Source: Cymbomonas tetramitiformis (lineage: Eukaryota; Chlorophyta; Pyramimonadophyceae; Pyramimonadales; Pyramimonadaceae). From it: a stretch of DNA of 64,000 nucleotides. A program made the position numbers and the translations under genes. The stretch covers positions 1 to 64,000 of the forward strand of contig LGRX02027204.1 of assembly GCA_001247695.2 (NCBI GenBank). Direction: 5' to 3'. Positions 19,783 to 28,577 of this stretch are shown here, in pieces (the stretch's first letter is position 1; every line of letters begins with the position of its first letter). Under the pieces are notes generated by a model. That model had not been told where the DNA came from and ran no database searches. It saw only the letters and a program-made list of their open reading frames with translations.

Positions 19783-19810
19783 TGTAATATATAGAGAATA
19801 AATTTGAAAG

Positions 19811-19871
19811 CGTTAAATGTTTCCCAAACAGTAATATATATAATATAATTCAATATTGGCAACATTTAACG
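19811..19871. repeat. Junction repeat copy A
   Basis: CGTTAAATGTTTCCCAAACA ... GGCAACATTTAACG around an ATATATAATATAATT core. It lies upstream of the 70-aa gene and overlaps the stop codon of the lipase gene. Confidence 0.85.
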
Positions 19872-21221
19872 TCTTTCCGATTGTCGTTCAAACAATTCCC
19901 TATCTTGATCAGCACGACCCGTGGCTTGACGTATCATCTCTGTGATTGGATCATAGATCGGCACTTCACTTAACGGTTTTTGTTCTATAGGACTCAATCC
20001 TAATTTTTCACGTATATAATTCTTCTCGCCTAAGCTTTCTTTAACACCCATTACATTCATGAAATCTGTGAAGTTTATATTTGGAGTTTCTGATAATAAG
20101 ATTGGTTCTAATAGACCTTGAGTGGTCCTAAATATACGTTCGTCGTTGGTGTCAGTCGGTGTGTAATATCCAAGGTATCCTCCCAAAGCCGAACCCGTCA
20201 TAGCGTTGGCGAAGCCGTAACGAGACCTTGCTGTACTAACTCGCGTAGACTCCGGTGCATCTGAGTACATTTGTTCCACGCTATGCAATTTTGTCAGATT
20301 GTTTTCCGTACCTACCTTTGGATTGACATGTACGATATCGTAATTGCTCTTTGGATGTGGTTTCAATCGTGCCGGCAAGGATACTAGATCACCTTCAGTC
20401 GAGTATAATACTTGCTTCTCAGTGGGAGTGTTCATCGGTTCTTGTAAAGGATTTATTGCTGGGTTGAAATGATGCCCTTCCACATTGTTTATTTCTGCTA
20501 CATAATTGCTTTGACCTCCACCGTTAGAGTGTCCGGTTACCGATAGCTTATAGCCACCGTATTTCATTTTGACATCGTCAAATCGTTGTTGTGCTTCTTG
20601 ATATCTTGATGTACTACGTTGTTGTTTCATCAATGTCAAAAGATTTACATACCAATCTTCTACGTTTTGTCCACGTGAGATGTCCTGGGCAAGAGTGTTG
20701 AGACTGGCAAACTCTGCATCGCTACCTCGATATGCAATAATGACGTCTTGACTTTTAGGATTTACCAACGTTGTAGAATTTCTGCCCGACAAACTTTGAT
20801 CTACGTAATAACCAGAAAGTCCTTTCATGATACCCTTTAAACGTGCTCTATCACCATAGCTATATGCATACGAAACATCTGATGCTCGTGCATATTTCGT
20901 TTGTGTAGAATCGTCCTTAGATGTAATGTTAGGACCAAATACTTTGTTTAAAGCGGTACTCGGAAATTTCACTGCATCTTGACTGAGAGCATTTAGCAAT
21001 TTTGAGGTGTCTCTTTGTGTATACTTGTCATCAACATCGTCAGGTTTCATGATTGGTTCACTCTTGACTGTGATAATAGATTTGAAAGGTGCATTGCTAT
21101 TGCCAAAGGCACTACGATTTGATGGTTGTGTATCATCAATTTCATTACTAAACAATGATGAAGTGCTCGACGGCCTACAATAAACGTTCGATTGATAGCT
21201 TTGATTACAAGGTACTTGCAT
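19866..21221 (-). CDS. Class-3-type lipase/esterase
   Basis: 451 aa. Nucleophile elbow GHSNGG at residues 230-235 (Ser232); candidate acid Asp278 (EGDLVS) and His313 (LHSVEQ) complete a triad in the order S-D-H used by lipase class 3. A preceding strand, VIIAYRGSD (~160-168), is the usual oxyanion-side motif. The N-terminal ~110 residues and C-terminal ~90 are polar, and no signal peptide is seen. Lipases are known in some PLVs and virophages and may act on host membranes during entry or exit; that role is inferred. The stop codon TAA lies inside a junction repeat. Only a weak TACTATTA precedes the ATG. Confidence 0.75.
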   Translation of the reverse strand: MQVPCNQSYQSNVYCRPSSTSSLFSNEIDDTQPSNRSAFGNSNAPFKSIITVKSEPIMKPDDVDDKYTQRDTSKLLNALSQDAVKFPSTALNKVFGPNITSKDDSTQTKYARASDVSYAYSYGDRARLKGIMKGLSGYYVDQSLSGRNSTTLVNPKSQDVIIAYRGSDAEFASLNTLAQDISRGQNVEDWYVNLLTLMKQQRSTSRYQEAQQRFDDVKMKYGGYKLSVTGHSNGGGQSNYVAEINNVEGHHFNPAINPLQEPMNTPTEKQVLYSTEGDLVSLPARLKPHPKSNYDIVHVNPKVGTENNLTKLHSVEQMYSDAPESTRVSTARSRYGFANAMTGSALGGYLGYYTPTDTNDERIFRTTQGLLEPILLSETPNINFTDFMNVMGVKESLGEKNYIREKLGLSPIEQKPLSEVPIYDPITEMIRQATGRADQDRELFERQSERR

Positions 21222-21226
21222 TACTA

Positions 21227-21844
21227 TTAAGGAGTTTTTGATTTGGGTGTTAAATCGTCTCCGGCGACATAACTTCTTAATTTTTGGAAAGGACTCGATG
21301 GTGCGGGTGGTGGTACTTGACTCCGTGTTGTTACTCTTGTGGATGCTTGTGTACCAAATATTCTCGGCGATGACAATTCTCTTACCTGCATCGTGTCTCT
21401 TAGTTCAGCCTTTAAATTACGACCAGCACCAACATTTCGTGACGTTCCAGCTACAGGAGTGCTTGGTAATAATTCTTTGGATGCATCTGCGACCATGGCG
21501 TCTCGATCTTCAGCGTCTTTTTTGAGTTTCTCTAACGTTGTGTTGTTTATTTGTTGTTGTATGTCTACCATCGGGTTCATTGTCATCGTAGGATTAGGCA
21601 TGGTTATATTAATACCACTGCTATAGTCCTGGATATCTCTCACTAATGCATTGGTATTTATCCCTGAATCTCTTAGAGTGTTGTAGAATACCGCACTGTT
21701 TTGTGAAGGCATCGTTATTACGTAGTTGCTTTTAGCAAGTTTACCATATCCTTTGAATAGATCGATACCACTCGATGCATTAGCCATGCCCATCATTTTT
21801 AAACAGTTTTGTCTCCCAACTTCATCGGTTAGAATTGTTCTCAT
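21227..21844 (-). CDS. Uncharacterised 205-aa protein
   Basis: I start it at the ATG at 21844 (MRTILTDEVGRQNCLKMMG) rather than 21916, because a TATATTA box lies just upstream and the extra 24 residues are a hydrophobic Phe/Cys-rich string overlapping a palindrome. The N-terminal ~70 residues look folded. The middle has Met/Pro-rich TMPNPTMTMNPM followed by a short coiled coil, and the C-terminus is Ser/Pro/Arg-rich with PPPAPSSPFQKL. No enzyme motif. The gap to the lipase gene is 5 bases, so the two are probably co-transcribed. Confidence 0.55.
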   Translation of the reverse strand: MRTILTDEVGRQNCLKMMGMANASSGIDLFKGYGKLAKSNYVITMPSQNSAVFYNTLRDSGINTNALVRDIQDYSSGINITMPNPTMTMNPMVDIQQQINNTTLEKLKKDAEDRDAMVADASKELLPSTPVAGTSRNVGAGRNLKAELRDTMQVRELSSPRIFGTQASTRVTTRSQVPPPAPSSPFQKLRSYVAGDDLTPKSKTP

Positions 21845-21878
21845 ATTAAAGTAATATAGAAAAAAACAGCAACAAAAG

Positions 21879-21899
21879 GAACAATCGGAGATTGTTCCC
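21879..21899. repeat. 21-bp palindrome GGAACAATC-GGA-GATTGTTCC
   Basis: Perfect 9-bp stems with a 3-nt loop, in a spacer; the next palindrome follows 10 bases later. Confidence 0.85.
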
Positions 21900-21909
21900 G
21901 GAAAGAAAA

Positions 21910-21930
21910 GCAACAATCGAAGATTGTTGC
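21910..21930. repeat. 21-bp palindrome GCAACAATC-GAA-GATTGTTGC
   Basis: Perfect 9-bp stems. The stem sequence is identical to the two copies inside the DNA polymerase gene. Confidence 0.85.
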
Positions 21931-21942
21931 CCGTGTTGCCCG

Positions 21943-22116
21943 TTATCTACTATTGCTAGTTCCGGAGTGATGATTGCCTGACGTGTGGTTATTTGGGGCG
22001 ACAATGGCTATACGGCCAAATCGACGAAGTTGTCCCGTTCTTTTACAAGCTTTACGATTACCAAACGCTCTTCCTTTCGGTGGTCGTTCTTTAAAACCAC
22101 AGTATGATTTGGTCAT
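21943..22116 (-). CDS. Small basic Cys protein, 57 aa
   Basis: 57 aa: MTKSYCGFKERPPKGRAFGN, then KACKRTGQLRRFGRIA and a His/Asn-rich tail. The CGF..RPPKGR..GN..AC....QLRR(F/Y)G pattern resembles a small basic protein I recall from other large and polinton-like algal viruses (CGFG..PPKGR, then C....Q.R.YG). A TGTATACAA box directly precedes the ATG, as for neighbouring genes. The stop is followed by the 21-bp palindrome pair. Function unknown; the conserved Cys pair and basic charge suggest nucleic-acid or virion binding. Confidence 0.6.
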   Translation of the reverse strand: MTKSYCGFKERPPKGRAFGNRKACKRTGQLRRFGRIAIVAPNNHTSGNHHSGTSNSR

Positions 22117-22125
22117 TTGTATACA

Positions 22126-23439
22126 TTACGATTTTCTTTTTTTTAACAGTTTAATCTCTGGGTCTGGGATATCGACAAACTCATTCTCTTCCGACTTATC
22201 ATAGAATATCAATTGATACTTACGCTTACTTTTCCTAGACCGATTGAGCTTAAGGTATCCTTTCAAAGTCTTTTGATAGTTTGGTGATTTCTTATCGCTA
22301 ATGAATACATTAACTTCATACTCATCATAGTTCCTAGATGTCTTGGAATCGGTATTACCTTCTATACCCTCCTTCTTCAACGCACGCTGAACCTTTGCAG
22401 TTTGCTTGCTATCACTATCAGTCTTAGTCCCACGAGTTTCTTTGGATGGTTTAGAAACGGGTCCTTGAACCTCTTTCAGTTCTCTTGGTTTGTATTGTCG
22501 ACTTAAGGTATCACCGTCAGCGTCCTCTATCACGAAAGACAAGCCCTTTCTACTTCGGACTTTATACACCTGTGTAGACCATGTTTGACTCTCTTTATCA
22601 AATGTCTTCTTAGTCACACGCAATCGAACTCGATCGCCGGGCTTTATATCTAATTTTTGTAATAGTTTGGCCGTCTCATTGCGTTTCAACAAGACACTTG
22701 TGATAACACGATTCTTATTCATGTCATCGGGAGGAGTATCATTAATATTCCCTTGATTAGTTGTTTCATTGTAATTATCAACAATATTATCGAGATAATC
22801 CACCCAATTAGACTTACCTGTGGATGCAAATACTCTTTCGAGTTTACTCTTCAATGTCCTATTGAATCTTTCAATCTTTCCTTGACGAGAGTGGTCCTCA
22901 GCTTGAGATGTGTAATGTTTGATACCCTTTTGTTTCAATAATTCTTGAACTGGTTTGTTTGTAAATTCAGATCCTAAATCGGTTGTAAGGGTTTTCATTT
23001 TGGTTTCGGTTACCAATCGTCTCATAGCATTTACGATTCCTTCAACATCTTCCTTGCGTTTATCGTTCTTATCTTTGACAGTTTTAGATTTGAGAGGAAT
23101 TGCATATGCTTTGTTTGTGTTAATGTTCACCGCAGTCAGAATCACAGCAAATCCTTTGTTGACTGACTTTTGGCGAGGCAGAAAGGCCAAATCGGCTTGG
23201 ATGCTATTCTTACCGACAGGTCCATAGATGGGATAATAATCTTTACGGGATACTCGTTTTGGTTGAGACAATATTTGAGATGTTTCAGTCTTTGATATGG
23301 CAGCCTTGACCTGAGACTCGGTGACCTTGTAGCCTTGAGCCTTGAGCTTTTTTGTGAATGCATTGGCACCGCTCATTCCAATCTTCGGGTCCAGGTATAA
23401 TTCTTGAAGTCTACTCTCAGATATCGGTTTACTTGTCAT
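22126..23439 (-). CDS. Retroviral-type (rve) DDE integrase
   Basis: 437 aa. Catalytic triad Asp83 (QADLAFLP), Asp154 (TTDLGSEF) and Glu190 (GKIERFNRTLK), with the D-x35-E spacing of retroviral and Polinton integrases. The N-terminal ~60 residues form a helical specificity region. Residues ~255-320 look like an SH3-like C-terminal domain (GDRVRLRV ... WSTQVYKV). The final ~70 residues (VNVFISDKKSPNYQK ... KYQLIFYDKSEENEFVDIP) could be a chromo-like module. It is expected to insert the element with a 6-bp duplication, matching the observed TSD. ACTATATAATAG lies upstream of the ATG. Confidence 0.9.
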   Translation of the reverse strand: MTSKPISESRLQELYLDPKIGMSGANAFTKKLKAQGYKVTESQVKAAISKTETSQILSQPKRVSRKDYYPIYGPVGKNSIQADLAFLPRQKSVNKGFAVILTAVNINTNKAYAIPLKSKTVKDKNDKRKEDVEGIVNAMRRLVTETKMKTLTTDLGSEFTNKPVQELLKQKGIKHYTSQAEDHSRQGKIERFNRTLKSKLERVFASTGKSNWVDYLDNIVDNYNETTNQGNINDTPPDDMNKNRVITSVLLKRNETAKLLQKLDIKPGDRVRLRVTKKTFDKESQTWSTQVYKVRSRKGLSFVIEDADGDTLSRQYKPRELKEVQGPVSKPSKETRGTKTDSDSKQTAKVQRALKKEGIEGNTDSKTSRNYDEYEVNVFISDKKSPNYQKTLKGYLKLNRSRKSKRKYQLIFYDKSEENEFVDIPDPEIKLLKKRKS

Positions 23440-23473
23440 ACTATATAATAGTGTTACATATAGTATACACGGG

Positions 23474-23550
23474 GAATGTTTCCAAAACAGTAATATGTTA
23501 TATAATATATGATATTGGCAACATTTAACGTATAGACTTATAAATCACGC
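23474..23550. repeat. Junction repeat copy B
   Basis: Full unit including TTTCCAAAACAGTAATATG, GGCAACATTTAACG and GACTTATAAATCACGC. It overlaps the polymerase 3' end: the polymerase stop TAA is formed by the repeat's TTATAA. Confidence 0.85.
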
Positions 23551-26500
23551 AATGGTAAAATCTCCCATGTCTTCCAATCAATGTTTCCTTTGTCGTAACT
23601 GAAATTGAATGTTTTCGATTCCGATCTTGTTTCCAACCCTAATGGCAACAATCTTTGATTGTTGCTTTTTGGTGCATGTCTGATAACAAGGTTATTCATT
23701 TTAACTGGGTCGTTCCTTTGATTTAGAATCATATCCTTCATTACATCATGATTGATATGTTGTAAATTATCAACACTCAAAGAGAAACCTTTTATCTTGG
23801 TCATACAATATTCATCGGCGAACTTCAGGCTGTATGACTTTGGTCCAGTGCTCAGGAATTCAATACACTTACCATGTTCTTTTTCCAATCCTTGAAGCTC
23901 ACACTTAAGATAACCTAACCATGGCTGTCTATAACCAGTCCCATGATATACATGATAATTCTCTTTTGTTTCTATATATATAATAGAATCAGTATCAAAG
24001 TATAATACGTTTGAGAACCCGGTGGCTTCTATCAGCTCGTACAATTTCAATCGTCCATAGCTGGTTATGAACGCGGCCAACACTTCGTTCGTTGAAAACC
24101 GTGTGTCGGCATACACATCAGAATTCTCGGTAAAATTCATTAAGACCATCTCATTGTCTTCTGATCCAATAAACTCGTATTTACAATCATATCTCTTATT
24201 ACTGATTGTATTGTAGAACTCACCTGGGTTCTGAATGACCTTACTTTTAGATTTGTTTGATCGTTCACCGAGTTTTCCATATAATATATTTTGCATGTCT
24301 TTAGCAACTTGTCTCATACCTGGATTGTATTTGATGTTTCGTTTGTCTAACTTGATACCTTCATGAAATTCAAAGTCTTTTATGAATGTATCGATGTCAC
24401 CCTCAGGTGGTCCCGACGATTCAGTCTTAAGTTTCAAAAACTTATCAATGTATGCACCGAACAAATCAGTTGTAGTCTCCTTCCAATGTTTAATTTCATA
24501 GATGTCAAGAATCTCATATCCCTTTTCAATAGCCTTCTCCAATTCCACCGTGGTCCATGTTCCGACCATTTCATACAACGGAAAGATCAATTTGTTCGTA
24601 ACGTGCGGTAACACACCAAACTTCAAATGTTTATTTGGTAGTATCTTACATTTAATCAATCCAAAGTATCCATGAATATCAAGGGATTTAACATCTCTAA
24701 TGATCTCCGGGTGCCCTTTCGGGAACCGTTTGGTCTTCATTACCGAAGGATACATAGAATTGAAATCTTGATATCTGATATACGGGCTACAATGTGTACA
24801 TTGTTGCTTGTCATTGTCTTTGCATTTATAAAACAACTTACCTAAATCAACTCTTGCACCATGATACGAGTCTCTATCGATAATGGGCGAAGCAAGTCTT
24901 TGCCTTTCAAGGAATGCATTTCCAACATGTGAAGTTTTCAATTGAGCGACTTGTATATCCCAGTCCGATTCCCATGTATATACAAGATTGTAGCCAGCTT
25001 CCTTGATGTCCTCTAATCGTTTCATTGTTTGACGATTAACTTCGCCAAATGTCATACCCGATCGCCGACCTTGTTGATACTGAATATCATCTTTGTGATA
25101 CTTCTTCAAATCTGCATGAAACCAACTTCCAAGGAACTCATAAACGGTGTTTGTGTTCTTATCAAATCCATCTACATATATGTGTAACCCCGTACGGGCA
25201 ACAATCTTTGATTGTTGCTTTTCTTTGAGTTTATAATTCCTCTTCCCATCTGAATCTATAACAAGCTTCGCCGACGTTGTATGAACTATATAATCCAACC
25301 ATTGATTCTCTTTGATCGATGCATTTTGAGATTTCGTCAATGATTGAAGTATGCCTACCGAGTCTTTTGGCATACATTCATGTCGCCATATGTTCACCGC
25401 CAATTGAGCCAAAGTTAGATAGCTGAATGGATCGAACTTATTATCGGTGATTTTAAGAAAACAATCTCTGAAATCGAAGACAGCTCGTCGAAGAATCGTA
25501 ACATCATCGTGACAATATCTCGCAAGCTCTTTTGGATGTTCAAAAATACAACATTTACTCTTTCTCTCAAACCACCAATGATATAACTTTGTATAAGCTT
25601 CAGGTTGTAAGATTTCTGGATTGTAATATTTGATATCGGGATAAAGACCCATGTAGTGTTCGTTCTCTTTAGTATTGAAAAGATGGGGGTAGTATCCTTT
25701 TGATATTTCATGATCGAAACCGAACATTTCTGGAAGACTATGCAATGGTCTTGCCATGAACATATAAGAATCGATAAATCGTACATTTCCAACTTTCATA
25801 CATAGAATGTCTGCACCTGTATATAATATATCTTGTGGAGGTTTTCGTTGTACATTGATGATATGTTCAACTATTAATCTGAAATCGAATTTTGAACCGC
25901 AATGAGCCACAAAGGTATGATCGGCATGCTTCTTCAAATACACCCATTCCAAAAAGTCATCTATTGTTTTGTGAATCACAAATGAACCATCGTAATATTG
26001 GCTCTCACAATGATTGACAATCAATTTGCCGTTGTCATTCATTGTTTCAAAATCAAAACAAACAATGGTTTTATAGTCCAATACAGGTTTTGGATCAACC
26101 TTGGTCATGTAACACTTGTGCTCGTGTAGGTTACAAACGATTTTACAATTAGGACATGCCTTATATCCACATATATGTTTTTCTTTAGAATTAAAGATAA
26201 CATTACACAATTTACATTTGTGTACATTAGCACAGGTCACTAATTCCTTATGGAGATTATAACACTCTTCATTCATGAACTTACGATTGCATATCTCACA
26301 ATGGTGCCATTGTTTATTGCCTGATGACAATCGTGTATCCTTGTTTGCAAAGATGCATTTTTGAGACTTGCACTGAGGACACGATGGTCTATAGGTTTTG
26401 CCTCTGAAGCAATCGATCCTTGTGATCGGTTCATAGTGATTGTCATGTAAGAGTATGTGATAACTATCATTATAACTTGAATAGTCATTGTGTTCGTTGA

Positions 26501-27476
26501 AGTACGGCGGGTAATACATGATTGGCTCACCGCCAAGTCGTTCGGTAATACCCCAAACAAATATATTAGTTTCATAATGTTTTTCTAAAATAGAAAAGTC
26601 TTCTATATTGATTCCATTTTGATCCATTTTCGGAAACAATTTGAAACGCAGCTGATTAGATATCGTTGTAATATTGCCTTTATGATTACTGGCATCTCTC
26701 TTGAGTTGTTTCCATTTATTTTCATATTGATTCTTTTGAATGAGATTATCACTTAACATTTTATCTAATTTTCGTTTACGATGTAACAGTTCCAAAGATT
26801 TGATACCACAATTGTTACGAGATTCAATCTTAATCACACATTGCTTCAATCGTAATTCTACACCATTCTTCGGAGCTGCCGTACATTTGCTACCTTTACC
26901 TTCTGGTGGTTTTGATGAATAATACTCAACTTCGATGTCTTTAGCAACTTCTACAGACTTTTTCGAACTGTCTCCGCCTTTTGGACTTTGTAACATCTCT
27001 TCAAATTTCATCATCACATCTTGGCGATCTGAACCTTTGACCCATTTTGATGTAGTCCCATCCTCGAAGATAGCTCTCATCGAAATTTGTTCGGTTCCCT
27101 TTGTCTTTTCGGGTAACCAATAGTTGAGAGAACTACCATCAGGTCCTGCTCTTTGAAGAAACGTTGAAAAGGGAACCTTGAGTTTTTCAACATCAGTACT
27201 GAATTTCTTGATATGTCTTTTAGAATCTCCGACGGTATACTTTTCGATCTCATCAAGTTTGCTTTGTTCTTTGACAGGTTTTTTACCTATTTTGGTCCAC
27301 TGTCGTCTTGTAACTTTCTCTACCTTCTCTTTCGATTTCCGATACTTCTTCTTGTAATTACGTATAGCTTTCGTCCGATCGTCACCGGTTAGGTTTTTAC
27401 TTTGTAAATCTTCCCAATCTGCAGCAGTGAGCTTATGGCGTGCCTCAGGATTTTGCTTTCTCAATTTGGGGGGCAT
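23538..27476 (-). CDS. Protein-primed type DNA polymerase B
   Basis: 1312 aa. The N-terminal ~200 residues are basic. Residues ~290-375 match the polinton pre-exonuclease segment ending in ILLHDNHYEPIT...CPQC. Cys/His zinc-binding pairs span 366-455. Exonuclease motifs: FDFETMND (Exo I, D474/E476), AHCGSKFDFR (Exo II, ~524-533), ARYCHDDVT (Exo III, ~652-660). A VSR-like insert, EFLGSWFHAD ... YTWESDW, lies at ~780-840. Palm motifs: DFNSMYPSVM (A, ~904), KDMQNILYGK (B, ~1059), DTDS (C, 1161-1164). It copies the linear element. Two 21-bp palindromes are carried inside the ORF (23645 and 25198) without breaking it. TATATTATATA precedes the ATG. All catalytic residues are present. Confidence 0.95.
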   Translation of the reverse strand: MPPKLRKQNPEARHKLTAADWEDLQSKNLTGDDRTKAIRNYKKKYRKSKEKVEKVTRRQWTKIGKKPVKEQSKLDEIEKYTVGDSKRHIKKFSTDVEKLKVPFSTFLQRAGPDGSSLNYWLPEKTKGTEQISMRAIFEDGTTSKWVKGSDRQDVMMKFEEMLQSPKGGDSSKKSVEVAKDIEVEYYSSKPPEGKGSKCTAAPKNGVELRLKQCVIKIESRNNCGIKSLELLHRKRKLDKMLSDNLIQKNQYENKWKQLKRDASNHKGNITTISNQLRFKLFPKMDQNGINIEDFSILEKHYETNIFVWGITERLGGEPIMYYPPYFNEHNDYSSYNDSYHILLHDNHYEPITRIDCFRGKTYRPSCPQCKSQKCIFANKDTRLSSGNKQWHHCEICNRKFMNEECYNLHKELVTCANVHKCKLCNVIFNSKEKHICGYKACPNCKIVCNLHEHKCYMTKVDPKPVLDYKTIVCFDFETMNDNGKLIVNHCESQYYDGSFVIHKTIDDFLEWVYLKKHADHTFVAHCGSKFDFRLIVEHIINVQRKPPQDILYTGADILCMKVGNVRFIDSYMFMARPLHSLPEMFGFDHEISKGYYPHLFNTKENEHYMGLYPDIKYYNPEILQPEAYTKLYHWWFERKSKCCIFEHPKELARYCHDDVTILRRAVFDFRDCFLKITDNKFDPFSYLTLAQLAVNIWRHECMPKDSVGILQSLTKSQNASIKENQWLDYIVHTTSAKLVIDSDGKRNYKLKEKQQSKIVARTGLHIYVDGFDKNTNTVYEFLGSWFHADLKKYHKDDIQYQQGRRSGMTFGEVNRQTMKRLEDIKEAGYNLVYTWESDWDIQVAQLKTSHVGNAFLERQRLASPIIDRDSYHGARVDLGKLFYKCKDNDKQQCTHCSPYIRYQDFNSMYPSVMKTKRFPKGHPEIIRDVKSLDIHGYFGLIKCKILPNKHLKFGVLPHVTNKLIFPLYEMVGTWTTVELEKAIEKGYEILDIYEIKHWKETTTDLFGAYIDKFLKLKTESSGPPEGDIDTFIKDFEFHEGIKLDKRNIKYNPGMRQVAKDMQNILYGKLGERSNKSKSKVIQNPGEFYNTISNKRYDCKYEFIGSEDNEMVLMNFTENSDVYADTRFSTNEVLAAFITSYGRLKLYELIEATGFSNVLYFDTDSIIYIETKENYHVYHGTGYRQPWLGYLKCELQGLEKEHGKCIEFLSTGPKSYSLKFADEYCMTKIKGFSLSVDNLQHINHDVMKDMILNQRNDPVKMNNLVIRHAPKSNNQRLLPLGLETRSESKTFNFSYDKGNIDWKTWEILPLRDL
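23645..23665. repeat. 21-bp palindrome inside the polymerase gene (3' copy)
   Basis: GCAACAATC-TTT-GATTGTTGC, contributing residues SNNQRLLP in the polymerase frame. Confidence 0.85.
25198..25218. repeat. 21-bp palindrome inside the polymerase gene (middle copy)
   Basis: Identical 21-mer to the 3' copy but read in another phase (KQQSKIVA), in a poorly conserved loop between the exonuclease and palm domains. Confidence 0.85.
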
Positions 27477-27494
27477 CGTCCTATATTATATAAA

Positions 27495-27944
27495 TTATAT
27501 TTTTGTGGCATCACCACGACCGGTCTTTGTTCGTTTCCTCATTTGTTTTTTCATTCTTTCTCTTTTCTCAATAGTATCTATAGCTTTATGAAATGTTCTA
27601 ACACCCGTAAATTCTTCCGTTGGTCTTTGAAAAACTGGGTTACCTGTTATTGTACCAATGCTTGTCTTGTCTAAGGGGGCGACCATAATCGGTGCTATCC
27701 TACGAGGTACTTTGGAGGGTAGAGCGGTATCCTTGATCGGCGGTTGGTAAACTGATTGACCGCTGAGAGTTCCATGGTCTAAGGCTGTTCTACTTTTTAT
27801 TGTTGTCTTTTTGACAACCGGACGACCACGTAAGCTTTTGAGTTTCTCGCCTTGTGTCATCTTACCCTTCTTTTTAATCCCGTGTTTGGCTCTATGTTCG
27901 GCTCCGCAAGATTTTAACTTTGTTATCCAAGTTTCTCTCGACAT
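27495..27944 (-). CDS. Basic 149-aa protein upstream of the polymerase
   Basis: 149 aa, strongly basic at both ends (GIKKKGKMTQGEKLKSLRGR and KRERMKKQMRKRTKTGRG). The middle contains loosely repeated TGNPVFQRPT / SGQSVYQPPI segments. No known fold recognised. It is immediately upstream of the polymerase gene on the same strand, with an 18-base spacer and its own TATATATATACTATA box. Possibilities are a DNA-condensing core protein or a terminal-protein-like factor; the sequence does not decide. Confidence 0.5.
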   Translation of the reverse strand: MSRETWITKLKSCGAEHRAKHGIKKKGKMTQGEKLKSLRGRPVVKKTTIKSRTALDHGTLSGQSVYQPPIKDTALPSKVPRRIAPIMVAPLDKTSIGTITGNPVFQRPTEEFTGVRTFHKAIDTIEKRERMKKQMRKRTKTGRGDATKI

Positions 27945-27970
27945 GTATATATATACTATACTAATATAAA

Positions 27971-28036
27971 ATCACGCAAAATGTTTCCCAAACACTAATA
28001 TATATAATATAATTTAATATTGACAACATTTAACGT
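27971..28036. repeat. Junction repeat copy C (divergent promoter region)
   Basis: ATGTTTCCCAAACACTAATA ... GACAACATTTAACG, between the divergent 149-aa (minus) and 157-aa (plus) genes. Confidence 0.8.
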
Positions 28037-28099
28037 CTTTGCGATTGTCTTGGGTCAGATCAAGAAATTTTATTTCTTAGGGTATCTTATAATTACTCA

Positions 28100-28573
28100 A
28101 TGCCAGTTAAAGGGGAGAAGATTACCGATTCTGCAACACTCGAGCGTCTCGCCAAAATGAGGGAGAAAGCTCTTGCAACTCGCCAAGCCAAAGCCAAACA
28201 AAAACAAGATCTCAAGATGGCCGAACAACTTAAGGAAACTCAAAAAATTGTCGAAGCCCAAGAGACTATTAAGAAAGCTACAACTAAGATTCCCGAACCC
28301 GAACCCGAACCCGAAAAAATGGAAGTAGAATCGGAAATAGAACATATTGTTGTCAAGAAACCTAAGGCCCCTAAGAAGAAACCAAAAAAGCAGGTTGTCA
28401 TTGTTGAATCTGATAGCTCAGAATCAGAACCAGAACCGGAAGTGATCGTTAGGAAGTCTACTAGACAGAAACAAAGCCGAGTTGCATCGGAATCACCACC
28501 ACCTCGAAAACGAGACGCTGAGATGGAACCGGGATATGATAAAGCTTACTCATCTCTATTTTTAAATCTATAG
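28100..28573 (+). CDS. Charged coiled-coil/disordered 157-aa protein
   Basis: 157 aa. Residues ~10-60 are a Lys/Ala/Gln-rich helix (LAKMREKALATRQAKAKQKQ), followed by a PEPEPEPEKMEVE acidic repeat, a Lys/Pro block (KKPKAPKKKPKKQ), a Ser/Asp/Glu acidic patch and RKSTRQKQSR. No domain recognised. It ends 3 bases before the packaging ATPase start, so the two are likely co-transcribed. Candidate DNA-packaging accessory or histone-like protein; inference only. Confidence 0.5.
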   Translation: MPVKGEKITDSATLERLAKMREKALATRQAKAKQKQDLKMAEQLKETQKIVEAQETIKKATTKIPEPEPEPEKMEVESEIEHIVVKKPKAPKKKPKKQVVIVESDSSESEPEPEVIVRKSTRQKQSRVASESPPPRKRDAEMEPGYDKAYSSLFLNL

Positions 28574-28577
28574 TATA
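28569..28577 (+). promoter_or_regulatory. TATAGTATA box overlapping the ATPase start codon
   Basis: TATAGTATATG: the last A of the box is the A of the ATG at 28577, so a transcript from here would have almost no 5' leader. Confidence 0.5.
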
